From Trichodelitschia bisporula (taxonomy: Eukaryota > Ascomycota > Dothideomycetes > Phaeotrichales > Phaeotrichaceae), in the NCBI GenBank assembly GCA_010356995.1, contig ML996695.1, positions 381,061 to 445,060 on the forward strand: DNA of 64,000 bases, in the 5' to 3' direction. The translations under genes were made by a program, and so were the position numbers. The notes under the pieces were generated by a model. The model had not been told where the DNA came from and searched no databases. It worked only from the letters and a program-made list of their open reading frames with translations. Below are positions 11,385-21,657 of this stretch, piece by piece. Numbering within the stretch: position 1 is the stretch's first letter; every line of letters begins with the position of its first letter.

Positions 11385-11700
11385 GGGTATTCTTGGCCCC
11401 AGAGCGGACTGGAAGGAACCGTCATTGTAACAGCGCTGAGGGCGGTAGCGAGTCACTTCACCTACAGTGGGATGGAGGAAGACTCTCCCCTCTTTATGGA
11501 CGAGGACGGTAAGTTATCCGACCCAGCTCGCGACGAGACTAGTCAGCTCCAGTCCAGCATAAGGCAGGACGGCATAGATATCCCTTCGTCCCATCTCAAA
11601 CCGAGAAAAAAAGGCATAGAACTTCGGCAACCACCAAACCTTAGAACCAACGCCGTGCTCACATCAACGCCCCATACCCCATAACCTATCCATCCATATC
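11385..11700. other. Convergent 3' region
   Basis: About 316 bases between the methyltransferase stop and the EOS1-like stop. It holds only 3' flanking sequence, with no supported gene. Confidence 0.5.
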
Positions 11701-12520
11701 TCACGCCTTACAAACATGTAACTGCTGCAGCACAATAAGGATACACATGCTAACAAAGGAGGCCATGCCGAAGACGACGGGGGAGAGGTCGTTTTCGCGG
11801 CGAATGTTCGTCCCATGGCGGAGAATGCCGTATAAGATGCCCAGAACCTATTCCGGTCAGGCTGAAGCCACGAGAAAGGGTAAGAAGATGGGAAGGAGGC
11901 CGCACCACTGCAATGACGGTCCAGGCCGGGAAGAGGTTGTTCAGGTTCTTGCTGCTGCCGGACCGCTCGAGCACAAAGTTGGTGAAAATGTAGTTGATGA
12001 CGCTGGCTGTTATGAGGCGTACGATGGACGCAATGGGCGTGTAGTGGATCAGCCTGCCCTATCAGTATCCCATTCAACCCGCATCCAACCCAGAACATAC
12101 CATCTCATCATAAGGCAATCCATCGCAAAGAACGACAGATATCCAGACACAGCACACTGCGCCCATCAGCACCAGCCTCTCAATCTAACAAACTCAGATA
12201 ACCCACCCACGAAGCCGCCAATCCCAGCCCCTCAATCCTCACATCCCCATTCCTAGCCAGGACTTGGCGGAAACTCGGGCTCCCAGCGTAAAAGGCCATC
12301 TTGACCAGGATGGGGATGCCGAAGCGCAGCTCCGGCGCCACACTGCATAACCTGCAGAGGAAGAGCCATTTGTGCCAATGGGTGTGTACGCCGAGTAACA
12401 CGGCGGCGCGAGGGTGGAGACGGCCTGACGCTGTTGCTGGCGGCGGGGCTTCGGGAGGGAAGGTGTATTCCTCTGGAAAGGGAGAGTAGGCGGGAGGTGG
12501 AGGGGTATCAGTGTGGGGTT
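11701..12520 (-). CDS. EOS1: EOS1-like ER membrane protein for N-glycosylation (5' end unresolved)
   Basis: Minus-strand exons: an open 5' exon ending at 12207, then 12156..12101, 12053..11909 and 11847..11701. The joined protein reads RLHPRAAVLLGVHTHWHKWLF..., FRQVLARNGDVRIEGLGLAASW, CAVSGYLSFFAMDCLMMRWL, IHYTPIASIVRLITASVINY, LVLERSGSS..LFPAWTVIAV-type sequence and YGILRHGTNIRRENDLSP. This order fits the fungal Eos1 family: hydrophobic helices, a WL.YTP motif and a basic NIRRE loop. Yeast Eos1 affects N-glycosylation and oxidative-stress tolerance. The 5' exon is open upstream to about 12706 without an in-frame ATG, so the start codon must lie in a further exon, probably within 12.5-13.2 kb. 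The 12520 limit is therefore approximate. Confidence 0.7.
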
Positions 12521-13546
12521 GCGGAGCGACAATGCGCGGCCGCGCGGAAGGAGGTGCCAGTTGGGCGGCGTTACGACGGCGTATTGCTGCCGTGGAGCAT
12601 TTCTGGGAGTATCGGCGGGGAAGGGAGCAGTATGGGGGTGAGGCGGTGGTATGGAAGTGCGACAGAGCGGCGATTGATGTTTTATAGCTATGTGAGGATA
12701 GAGGTCATAGGCATTGTTTGCTGGGCACGCGATATCAGCGGTGGGGGGCTGCATTGGACTGAATTGTAGCCTACGGAAGATGGAGTAAGAAGGCTGCTAG
12801 CTTGTGACGAGAGCATCTCACGTTGCGTATGATGATGGGAGAGGCGGAGATGTTGAAGCTACGTTGGGGGACGAGGAGTTGAGATTAGGGGAAATTAGAT
12901 ACGGCTGGCGAATTACACGGCTGCGGATAGGGAGCGGGGGAGGCGGGGAGGGGCCTTGGGGGGATACTATGTATCCAGCGGGCGGTTTGCCTGCAAGCGA
13001 GATGTGTCCTGGGAAGCTCTCATCGGCTACGGATAGCAGTTGATGGAGCAGAAGGAGAAGGAGGGGGAAGAAGAGGTGGAGTTGGAGGAAGATGATGAGA
13101 GAGAAGAAGAAGAAGAGGTGAAGTCCAATGTGGAGAAGGAAGCAAGAGATACGGGCAGGCCACACGCAATCGCCGGTTGACGTCTAGAAATGTTTCGCCG
13201 TCCCTTCTCCTCCTCCTCCCCCTCCCCACGCTACTCTCTTCTTGGCCCATTCGTACCCCGGATCGCCGCTAACCACGAGCGGAAGAGGAAGAGTCACGAA
13301 GTGAGGCGTCGTCGGCGCAGACGATCACCACATTCAGCCTTATCACGCAGAGCACAGCTGCCGCAAGACTTCATTCATCTCTCTTTCTCTCTCTAACCAC
13401 ATGCGTCACAATCCTTTTTGCCCTCACTCGCCCACCAAATCCCCTCCCCTCTCGATCCACAATCACGTGACCATGGGCAATCCCTCCTCCGCCCCACCCC
13501 GGCCCATGAAGACAGCCTCATCGAAAAAAAGTTCCCAACGCGCACA
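12521..13546. other. Divergent intergenic region with purine/pyrimidine-asymmetric tract
   Basis: Probably holds the missing first exon or exons of the EOS1-like gene (minus) and the leader of the mitochondrial ribosome-associated gene (plus). From about 13040 to 13135 the plus strand is almost pure purine (GGAGCAGAAGGAGAAGGAGG style), then 13195-13230 is pyrimidine-rich. No other gene is supported. Confidence 0.45.
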
Positions 13547-14505
13547 ATGTCCCTCTCCCACCTCCGGCGACCAGCCGTCGCACTACTCCGCCAACCCCCA
13601 CAATGGCGCCCCTCCCTCACACATACACGGGCCCTCACCCTCACGCGCACCCTCCAAGCCCGCAGCGGCGCCCGCGGCGACCCAATGGAATACATGCGGC
13701 GAGGGGGTGAGTCGCAGCCGGCGCCGCGAGCCCAGGCGCGCGAGAGGGACGAGAGTAGCCTCCCGAAGGACGTCGGGCTATTCCCCGGTAACACCCTTTC
13801 CCAGTCCCCCCCCCACATCTCCGTCTAACGCACTCAGACACCCTCGTCATGCCAACGGGCCGCGCTCTCCCCTCCCTCATCTCCAACCCCCGCGACCGCC
13901 TCTTCCTCGAATACCAGCGACTGGTGCAGCGCCTCAAAGACGTAGGCAGCCAAGTACACACCCGCTTCGTGGCCTTCCGCGACCAGAAACAGGCGCCTAA
14001 GTTGGGACGCAAGACGATAGTCCCCGCTGCCAAGAGCTTGCATGTGCAGTTGTACGACTCGCTAGCTGCCGGCGATGTCGATGCGTTGCGGAGCATCTGC
14101 GGCGAGAACCTCTTTACGCAGTATGCGGCGAGGATTGGCCGCCGTGGACAGCACGACCGCTACGAGTGGACCTTGTTGAGCCACTCGAACCGGCCTCGCA
14201 TCGTTAGCAACAAGATTACGACGCTCCCGCTTCAGATTGGAAACAAGCCGGTTGCCTATCAACAGGCCGTTGTACTCATCCGCAGTCGCCAGCGGCTACG
14301 CAAGGGAAGGTACGATCCACTTGAGAAAGAGGTCAAGTGGAAATCTCCTTCTACGGAGAAGGAAAAGACCATCCCCGAATACATGGTGGTGCAAAGGCGC
14401 TTCATTCGGGATCAGTGGGAGCCGTGGATAGTCTGGGGCTTCATCACCCCGACAAGCGTCAAGGGGCTAAGGGAGTCGTTGTCGCAGGTCAACCTGGAGG
14501 AATAG
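13547..14505 (+). CDS. Mitochondrial Mba1/mL45-like protein (Tim44-like fold)
   Basis: Two exons, 13547..13787 and 13838..14505 (302 aa), with a 50-nt intron ending CTAACGCACTCAG. The N-terminus, MSLSHLRRPAVALLRQPPQW followed by an Arg/Thr/Leu-rich stretch without acids, is a good mitochondrial presequence. The mature part shows PRDRLFLEYQRLVQRLKDVG, LYDSLAAGDVDALRSICGENL, RYEWTLLSHSNRPRIVSNKI and QRRFIRDQWEPWIVWGFI, the pattern of the Tim44-like/MRPL45 domain as in yeast Mba1, which docks the mitoribosome to the inner membrane. An ATG at 13442 in the same frame would add an untypical leader, so 13547 is preferred. Confidence 0.8.
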
Positions 14506-14926
14506 AGCACAAAGGCGCCTATCTGGCGGGGAGAGAGCATGCCATGCTGGCAAATGTACAACAGTCAACAGATATATCTTTACTCGATGGCTACTGTAAA
14601 AAGCACCCTGTAGAGATCCCTCATTGTCCACGCAGAAACAGAGACCGAAACTTGGGCTGCCAATGTCACAACCCTCAACGCAAAAGCATAATAAAAACAA
14701 ACGGACAACATCCATAGCTACTTGCTCAACCGATAATCCACGGGTATCATCTCCGCATGCCGCCCCATTGTACATCCCAAAACGTAACCCAGCCATCACA
14801 AAACAACAAGGATGCGACTTTCTCATGTACCGATCCACCAGGTATGCTTCTCGATGAGAAAGTTGTCAAAGCCGAAAACCTCTTGCCGGGGTGGCGGGCG
14901 GGGGACTGCGACGAGTGACTTGTAGA
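14506..14926. other. Convergent 3' region
   Basis: About 420 bases between the Mba1-like stop and the eIF1 stop on the other strand. Nothing beyond 3' flanking sequence is seen. Confidence 0.5.
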
Positions 14927-15680
14927 CTAGAAACCGTGGACCTTTATGGTCTTGGAGTCAATGTCGAGCCCATCCTTGTCGATGAGGAAGTCCTTGACAG
15001 CATTGCGCTGATCGCCCTGAAGCTGAATCACGTCGCCAGCCTTCTCATCGTTCACGATGGTGCCATTGCAAGCAAACCGCTTCTTGATGACCTTCAGAAT
15101 CTTCTTCAGGTCAAACTTGTTGGGAATGCCTTCGATCGTAGTCAGAGTCTTGCGACCATTCCGCTCTGTAATGGGTGTTAGTTTGTGGACGGGCAAGAAT
15201 CTGCCGTTAGAGGCAAGAACTCACGCTGAATGCGGATATGGATATCTACGCCATGGTTAGCCTTTGCTGACAGGGGTATTCAGGGAGCGGGGTTACTAAC
15301 TCGTCTGCTGGGTTTTCTGACTAGTCTCTACGGTGTCCTGATCGGCTGCATCCGCAAAGGGATCTATGGCGAGTTAGCAGGTGCGTTCCAGCGTACAAAG
15401 GAGCAAGTGCAGTGCCGCCGGATGACGCCGATAGGTGACGCCGAACGCCGTGTCTCAGAAATGCGCCAAGTAAATACCGGATCCGCACTTGGACGACAAA
15501 GGACGGCGATGTAGGGGAGCATGAATGCGCAAACGTAGTGTAACATACCGAAAGACCTGGGCAACGTCAGTATCGATCGCTTCAAACTGTAGCAAGGAGG
15601 ATTTTGGAGATGAAGCGGGGGTGGTGGCAGAACGGATGGAAAAGCGGGACTTACTTAAGGTTCTGGATCTCCGTGGACAT
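14927..15680 (-). CDS. SUI1: Translation initiation factor eIF1 (SUI1)
   Basis: Five minus-strand exons: 15680..15655 (26 nt), 15556..15549 (8 nt), 15363..15301 (63 nt), 15245..15225 (21 nt) and 15165..14927 (239 nt), total 118 aa, close to yeast eIF1 (108). The protein begins MSTEIQNLKSFDPFADAADQ, and the SUI1 domain reads IHIRIQQRNGRKTLTTIEGI, KKILKVIKKRFACNGTI and GDVIQLQGDQR...FLIDK...IKVHGF. eIF1 binds the 40S subunit and enforces start-codon choice. The 8-nt exon supplies the codons of the conserved K-S-F-D step, with a CCCAG acceptor and a GTATGT donor, so it is needed to match the family. A GTG-initiated frame starting at 15196 is an intron artefact. Confidence 0.93.
15549..15556 (-). 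other. SUI1: 8-nt microexon of eIF1
   Basis: GTCTTTCG is flanked by GTTGCCCAG upstream and GTATGT downstream on the minus strand. It contributes Lys(end)-Ser-Phe-Asp(start), which is the conserved fungal NLKSFDPFA motif. Skipping it would shift the frame. Confidence 0.8.
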
Positions 15681-16728
15681 ACGAGATCTGTGGCGGTGCC
15701 TGGACTAAGTGTGTTGGAAGAGAAGGCTCGTGGAGACCTGCTGAGAGCTGGACTCGTGGGCTTGTTTGTTTTGGAGAGCGTGGGGATGTGGATGGAGTTG
15801 CTTTGGAGAGAATGGAGAATCACACGAGTTGTAGGTTCAGGGTTGAGTGATGGAGGGGAGGGGGGGTGGGTTCGAGCCAAGGGCTTCTTCGGGCAGCTTT
15901 TAATCCCGCCGGGTGGCCAGTGCTTGAGGGGAGGGGAGGGGGCAGTGTGAATGGATGACTGTGATTTGACTGGGGTGTCTGGGGCAAAGAATGGGAGGAG
16001 CGGAGAGAGAGAGAGAGAGGCGTGAGAGGGCAACACACATGACTATGGGGCTTAGATTGCTTGGCAAAAGGAAAGCTTGGTCAAAAGTGGCGGAGCATTC
16101 GAGAGACTGCCACTCACACGTGATCAAACCTGCCCCTCTTTCTTGTCTCTCTCGTCTTGTCTCTTGGGCAACGTCAACACTTCTCACTCCTCACTCCTCA
16201 CTCCTCACTCCCAATCGAGACGTCCTGATCTCGGACATTCGGAACAACTCCCGTCGGGCGAACGTGGACGCCTGCTATGGCCATCTGCTACGTACGGTAC
16301 GGTACATCGTTGCTCAAGGCTGGAAGAAGCTCTGTCCTGGCCTGTGAATCTGTGTAGTAGCTGGAAGATCATGTTTCGCTGTTATCGACACTTCGTACTG
16401 TAAATGGGCAACGTCTTCGCAGGAGGCAGCTCGGCCGTGCCTGTCCAAGTTTATGAGACATTTGCCTCACTGGCTATGATTCGATATGCATGTCTCTGCC
16501 AGGGACTCTCGGCATATTGGTCCCATTCCCAGGCATCAAGCCGGCAAGCCGATGCACAATCAAATCAGAGAACATATCGTGATATTCCTTTTGAAGACTG
16601 TCGCTCAAATCATCAAGTTGACAAACATCGTTAACCTATTCAAAGTCTCATGACAAAATATCAAGAAGCTAAGCGCGTTCCAAAGTGCCAACTTTTGTCA
16701 AACATCACCGGGCACAGTGCCGTCGGTC
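15681..16728. other. Intergenic region with simple repeats
   Basis: About 1 kb: eIF1 promoter side (15681 onward), a GA microsatellite near 16002-16018, a 7-nt tandem repeat at 16183-16210, and 3' flank of the LGFP-repeat gene. No gene is supported. Confidence 0.5.
16183..16210 (+). repeat. Four-copy 7-nt tandem repeat
   Basis: Four head-to-tail copies of CTCACTC in the eIF1 upstream region. Confidence 0.85.
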
Positions 16729-19700
16729 TCAAGCCCCAGTCCTCGGATGCAGAGTGAGATCCGACAGATGCGTGAGAACGCCAGGCTGAAGCCGTGAAGC
16801 CAATCCAGCAAACTGCCCCAAACCACCCAAGATCCCACCAACCCTCTGACCAGCAACAAGCCGCGACCCAAGCACCTTGTCTCCCCCAGCAGCGTCCAGC
16901 GTCGAAATCCCCACCTGAGCCTTGTCCAGCCCGACGGGAACTTTGAGCCGCAACCGGCCTTCGAGCACCAGGCCACCAGGCTGGACCATGTTGAACGAAT
17001 GCGTGTTCACCTTACCGGCAACCATCGACGTAACATCGAGCTTGGCAGAGCTCAGCCTCGCCGCCACGCTCTTGAGCTCGATCAAGCCAAGGCCAGGCTT
17101 GGGCAGCAGCGTAATGGCACCCGGAGCCGTGGCCGTGAGATCGAACTTCATGACTACCGAGTCATGCGTCATGCCCATGCGCTGCATCAGCGTGATGGTG
17201 TGCGTCTTCGCCCGCGCCGACGCAACCGTGATTTCGCTGTTAACCGTGCCCAGCGCCTTGGCTTCGATGTGTGTCGTCTCGCCCTGGTCGATGGGCGCTG
17301 AAATGGTAAACTGCGTGGTGCCCGATTTGACCAGTTGCTGGTGCGTGCCGCCGCCCTGCTTGCCGCGCACGCTGATCTGGAAGTTGTTGGTTGGCTGGAA
17401 GGGTGTAAGGCGTGATTCCAATGCCGTGAGCGGGAGGAGTGGGTTCAAGTTGATGGGCGTGCCGGCTGACAGCAGGCTCGAGAGCGCTGATGACGCGGGC
17501 TGCATCGGCAGGATGGAGGCATTTGGCGCTTGATATCCGCTCGTGAATTTTAGCTCCCCAACACCGCCGTCGCCGAACATGATGGGTGTGTTGACAAAGT
17601 ACCCGTCCAGCTTGCGCCCGGCTTGCAAGGCGCGGATGGCGCGGCCGCTGTGCGCGCTCAGGTCTCCGCCATCTGCCGAGTTGAGGCTTGCCGTCTCCGT
17701 GTCGTTCCCCATAACGATGATGGTGCCTGCGAGGATGAGGAGAATGGCATCCCAAACCGGAGTGCGAGGCGCCGCGTTCAGGACGCTCCATGGCATGTAG
17801 TGGAGCCTGCCCCCACTCCATTCGGCTCCTGCGTACAGATTGCCGCCATCATACTTCCACGTGTTGTTGGTATTGTCAACCTCAATTGTTCGGATCTGGT
17901 CCGGGAAGTTGGGATCATGGATTGAAATCTTCCACGGCCGCGAGGATGAGTCCCAACCGATTGGATATATAGTGTGTGGGGCACCGCTAAAATCCACATT
18001 CTGAGAGATACAGAGGACGGGGTGATCTCCGCTGTTGAAACGATCGCGACTGTCGTTGAAGACTCGGACTGGATTGTGCGTATTGCCGGCCAGGAAGGTG
18101 CCGACGAACCACCAAATAGGAGCTGCTCCCACCTGGTACAAGTGCTTCACATTGAACACTGGCTGAAGCTGATTCCAGTCACCGAAGCGGTTGATCGGAA
18201 GACTGAAAAGACTCAGACCATGGCGAGCGTAGATGGCCTCGAGAGACATGCCGAAGCAGTTTCCGCCCTTCGCCAGGTGCTTCGCAACGGCTTCGTAAAA
18301 CGCCTTGTCCAGCCAATCCAGCGGGTCGTACACCTCCGGCGACGAGTCAACATCGCGGAACGCTTCAGCGTAGGTTTGATAGCTGATCGGATCGTTGCCC
18401 CTGTTCCTTGCTCCGGCGCCCCAATACTTCTCGAGCTCGGTGAGCGCGGATAAGTTGACCTGGGGGTGGACGGCAGAAGTGATGTTGTTGATTTTAGCGA
18501 AACCTCCGGAGCTGAAGATACCATTGTTCTCTCGCAGACCCCAGGCATTGGCGGAATTGAGCTGCTTGGTCCATGTACCGAGATGATCGTCACCTCCGCC
18601 AAATGGCGCGCCGCCGTCCGAGTCCCAGACATCCAAAACAACGGTGATTTGCTTCGTCGGGTTGGGGGTCATGACGGTGGGGAACTCAATGTTGACATCC
18701 ATGTCATTGCGGCCATCCCAGGAGCCTGAGGACGGGAACCGCTCTCGATAGAGTGTGTTGTTGTCTTCGTTGATTGTCGCGCTGAAGTAGAGGTCGTTCT
18801 GGCCCATGAACAGCCCTTCACTCTCCACCGTGTTGAGATTCCCAACGAAAAATTTGAAGGGGTTGATGATCTGAATGGAGCTGAAGCTGCCGTACCAGGT
18901 GATGGCGCCGTTCTCGAAGCCATTCGTGCGGCCGCCGCCTGGGATATCCATCTCATCGGTCACTGGGAGGCCCAATCCGCTCAGAGGCCCCTTCAAGTCC
19001 ATCCATTTCGCACGAATGTCGCCGTAAATGATGTGGGCATTTGTCTGCGGCGACCAGTAGATGTCGCAACCTTCGAACTTGCTCAGGCGCACGTTCCGCT
19101 CCACGTTGCCATCCTTGACGCCTTTGACAATCATCTCATCAGACAGTGGGAAGCCCCACTTCGTAGGCCCTCCGGTATTCTGGTAGGCATCCCGGATGGA
19201 ACCTATGACAATATGTGCGCTCGGAGAGCCGTTGCGGTAGAGAGCAGTCGCTCTCTGCATCCGCTGAGAAACGCCGTTGGGAACATTCTGTGGAGGTTCC
19301 ACCGGCAATCCCCAGTCCTGGGACTCTCCAGTAGCTTCATAGTGCAGGTAGAGTTGAGCCGTCACTTCGAAGGCGCCAGTGGCAGACGACCAGTAGATAC
19401 CGCCTCCTTGGAACAGACTCTTCCGGGCACCTTGGACGTAGGCAGAGGTCTCGTCAGTGACGAGATATCCGAGCGCGGATCTGGTGGCATCCGAAAGCGC
19501 CCTGTATCTCTGCAAAATGATGCCGTACATGAGGAAGGCAGAGCTGGCAGCGGAGTGGTACATGATGACACCTTGGTTGTAGTTCTGACTCCAGGTTGCA
19601 GTCACGGCGCTGAAGGTAGTATTGGACGTGGGGACGCCCATGTCCATAACCAGGCGGCTCATTTCCAACTTGGTGGTGATGAACCACACCGGTGAGAAGC

Positions 19701-20361
19701 GTTGACCATCCATGATTGGCTCCAGCTCAATCGGGATCCCGAAGCCAACGCGGACGGAAGCCAGCTGGCCCATGAACCGATTTGCAGCGTCTTTGCCGCC
19801 AATGACGATAGTCTTGACTGCGTCGGAAAGCGCAATATTTCCCGTAGTTCCGAAGCCGTGGCAGCCAGCAGGGTTTCCATCAATGAAAAGAAAGAGCGTG
19901 TCCATGTCGTATGCAAACTGAGCCAAATGCCAGCCGGTTGTGAGGGTCGGGCTGGAGAAAGTGTCTGTCCCGCGCCAGGCGGTACTCCCCATGATTTTGA
20001 CAGACACGACCAATTTCACCGAGTTTCCTGTGCCAACAAGCTCCAGCATGAAAGGGAGCCGTTCCGATTCAACAAGCGTCTGACGTCCGGGTAAGGCATC
20101 AGCCTGAAAGACAACCGAGCCATTGAACCGAGCTTCGTTGATGACTTCCACGTTTTTGATATCTACCTGGATAGGACCGGACCCCAACCGAGCGGCCTGC
20201 GGGAAGTTTTGGCCCTGGAAAGCGCCTGGTCCGGTACCAATCGTGGCATCGGCGGCGAGCGTAACTGGGAGAGAGCCATCTGGATTGGCAACTTGCTTGC
20301 TCGTGAAGACATAATCGAGGAAATAGCTCATGATGAAAGTTGCTGTTCTCAGTTTACTCAA
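16729..20361 (-). CDS. Large intronless protein: LamG-like region, LGFP-like repeats, cysteine-peptidase-like region
   Basis: A 1210-codon single exon; a second start at codon 11 (20331, MSYFLDYVFTS) is equally possible. Residues about 40-230 look like a concanavalin/LamG-type beta sandwich (DGSLPV...GWHLAQFAYDMDTLFLFIDGN). Residues about 290-500 hold LGFP-like units: ALGYLVTDE, DWGLPVEPP, KWGFPLSDE (about 401) and GLGLPVTDE (about 463), each with FxGG/GCxIYWSP-type blocks as in bacterial cell-wall LGFP repeats. A segment near residues 520-640 (VVLDVWDSDGGAPFGGGDDH) may bind calcium. Then GGNCFGMSLEAIY (Cys about 702), PHTIYPIGWD (His about 795) and HDPNF (about 815) give a Cys-His-Asp/Asn order like papain-fold peptidases. 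One hydrophobic helix lies near residue 875. There is no clear signal peptide. Peptidase activity and bacterial origin are inferences. Confidence 0.75.
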   Translation of the reverse strand: MSKLRTATFIMSYFLDYVFTSKQVANPDGSLPVTLAADATIGTGPGAFQGQNFPQAARLGSGPIQVDIKNVEVINEARFNGSVVFQADALPGRQTLVESERLPFMLELVGTGNSVKLVVSVKIMGSTAWRGTDTFSSPTLTTGWHLAQFAYDMDTLFLFIDGNPAGCHGFGTTGNIALSDAVKTIVIGGKDAANRFMGQLASVRVGFGIPIELEPIMDGQRFSPVWFITTKLEMSRLVMDMGVPTSNTTFSAVTATWSQNYNQGVIMYHSAASSAFLMYGIILQRYRALSDATRSALGYLVTDETSAYVQGARKSLFQGGGIYWSSATGAFEVTAQLYLHYEATGESQDWGLPVEPPQNVPNGVSQRMQRATALYRNGSPSAHIVIGSIRDAYQNTGGPTKWGFPLSDEMIVKGVKDGNVERNVRLSKFEGCDIYWSPQTNAHIIYGDIRAKWMDLKGPLSGLGLPVTDEMDIPGGGRTNGFENGAITWYGSFSSIQIINPFKFFVGNLNTVESEGLFMGQNDLYFSATINEDNNTLYRERFPSSGSWDGRNDMDVNIEFPTVMTPNPTKQITVVLDVWDSDGGAPFGGGDDHLGTWTKQLNSANAWGLRENNGIFSSGGFAKINNITSAVHPQVNLSALTELEKYWGAGARNRGNDPISYQTYAEAFRDVDSSPEVYDPLDWLDKAFYEAVAKHLAKGGNCFGMSLEAIYARHGLSLFSLPINRFGDWNQLQPVFNVKHLYQVGAAPIWWFVGTFLAGNTHNPVRVFNDSRDRFNSGDHPVLCISQNVDFSGAPHTIYPIGWDSSSRPWKISIHDPNFPDQIRTIEVDNTNNTWKYDGGNLYAGAEWSGGRLHYMPWSVLNAAPRTPVWDAILLILAGTIIVMGNDTETASLNSADGGDLSAHSGRAIRALQAGRKLDGYFVNTPIMFGDGGVGELKFTSGYQAPNASILPMQPASSALSSLLSAGTPINLNPLLPLTALESRLTPFQPTNNFQISVRGKQGGGTHQQLVKSGTTQFTISAPIDQGETTHIEAKALGTVNSEITVASARAKTHTITLMQRMGMTHDSVVMKFDLTATAPGAITLLPKPGLGLIELKSVAARLSSAKLDVTSMVAGKVNTHSFNMVQPGGLVLEGRLRLKVPVGLDKAQVGISTLDAAGGDKVLGSRLVAGQRVGGILGGLGQFAGLASRLQPGVLTHLSDLTLHPRTGA

Positions 20362-21657
20362 AATGGAAGGTGGACTGCTGTAAGTATGAGGCAGCGGCTT
20401 CCGGTTCTTTTAAGTTCAGCACTCCATCGCCTCGTGGAAGCCCAGGACACATCGTAGAGGTCATTTCAGCCCCCATCGCCTTCAGCAGAGGACTGGATGC
20501 GCCAAGATGGACTGACCCGGAGCTGGATAGCCACATTGCCCTCATGGTCGAGGCGGAGCATCATGTGGGGGATTAACGGCAGAAACGCACCAGGATTGGA
20601 CCATGAATGGTAACGAGTGCTGTGAGGGGTTGATAGAAGTGGTGAGAGGCAGCATCTGCCGTACAGCGGGACTGAAGTTGTAAAACTGCAGGAGTACATG
20701 TTCGTGGAGCAGCGCCAACTTTTTGTATTTTATCCAAGTGATGTGGATCTTACCTTCCTGTCATGTACGTAGTGGAGAGATAGGTAAGTTCTAGCTTAGA
20801 GATGTAACTTGAATGCTCTGTATTTTACGACTTTCAAGATAGCCACGTTCAAACTCTTGGGGAAGAGGGCGTTTGTTCGCTAACGGCGATCAGAACATTA
20901 GCAGATATCACGAAGCTCCGCCAAATACTGGTAGGCATCCTCATTGCATAGGATTCCATGATGGAACAGCTGAAGGAAGAGGCGGGGTAAAGAGCTTGGC
21001 TAGAAAGCTTGTATTAGCAACTGCGGTAGGCGGAGAGTCCGCTAAATATCACATTTGATGCATCTAGCCGCAGCTGAAAGTCGAAAGCAAGGAATATGCG
21101 AGGCAGTAGACTGCTCGAATGAAACTGCCTGCGTTCATGTGCAACTTTGAAATGCACCAATACTCCTGGGAGATTTCAGCCATTTTCCTGTACATGGAAA
21201 GGATCACAAACCGGCCCGTGTTACGTAGGTGCATTCAATACTCCCTCACGTTCGTGGCCACCTGTGATGTAGGCACGAGCGAAATATGATGCTTGTATGT
21301 GGATTTGAACGACTGCATGGAGTGAAGCTGCAGGACATCTGCTTTACGAGCCACCCACCAAGCTGCTGGCATCGGTTAGGACTCAGAGACGTCTCTGTTC
21401 AGTGGTGATGCACGGTTTTTGTCTCGAAGACTACAAGAGGGACGTTGAATCGAAGTGGAGCCCAGGCCCGGCCTGGATGTACCAACCCGAAAAAGCAATT
21501 AGCGCCAGATTTGGGGGCGGAAACCCTGCATCTCCACGTGCATTCGCGATCGCGCTTACAGCACCGCGCTTACGCGACGTGACGTCCATATCTACTCCGA
21601 ATTATCAACTTCTTGATAGCAATCCATCAATACAGTTCTCTCAGACTCCCGATCATC
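20362..21657. other. Gene-free region upstream of the LGFP-repeat gene
   Basis: About 1.3 kb with only short unsupported frames. It holds the promoters of the LGFP-repeat gene (minus) and of the EVE-domain gene (plus). No repeat or element was recognised. Confidence 0.45.

Noticed and set aside
12818-13165. Minus-strand frame of 115 codons with a Leu/Phe-rich start
   Set aside because: Arises from the pyrimidine-rich strand (CTT/CTC codons). It could hide an EOS1 exon but cannot be supported as a separate gene.
14927-15196. Simple 89-codon eIF1 model starting at 15196
   Set aside because: It begins in intron sequence and lacks the conserved N-terminus, which the upstream exons supply.
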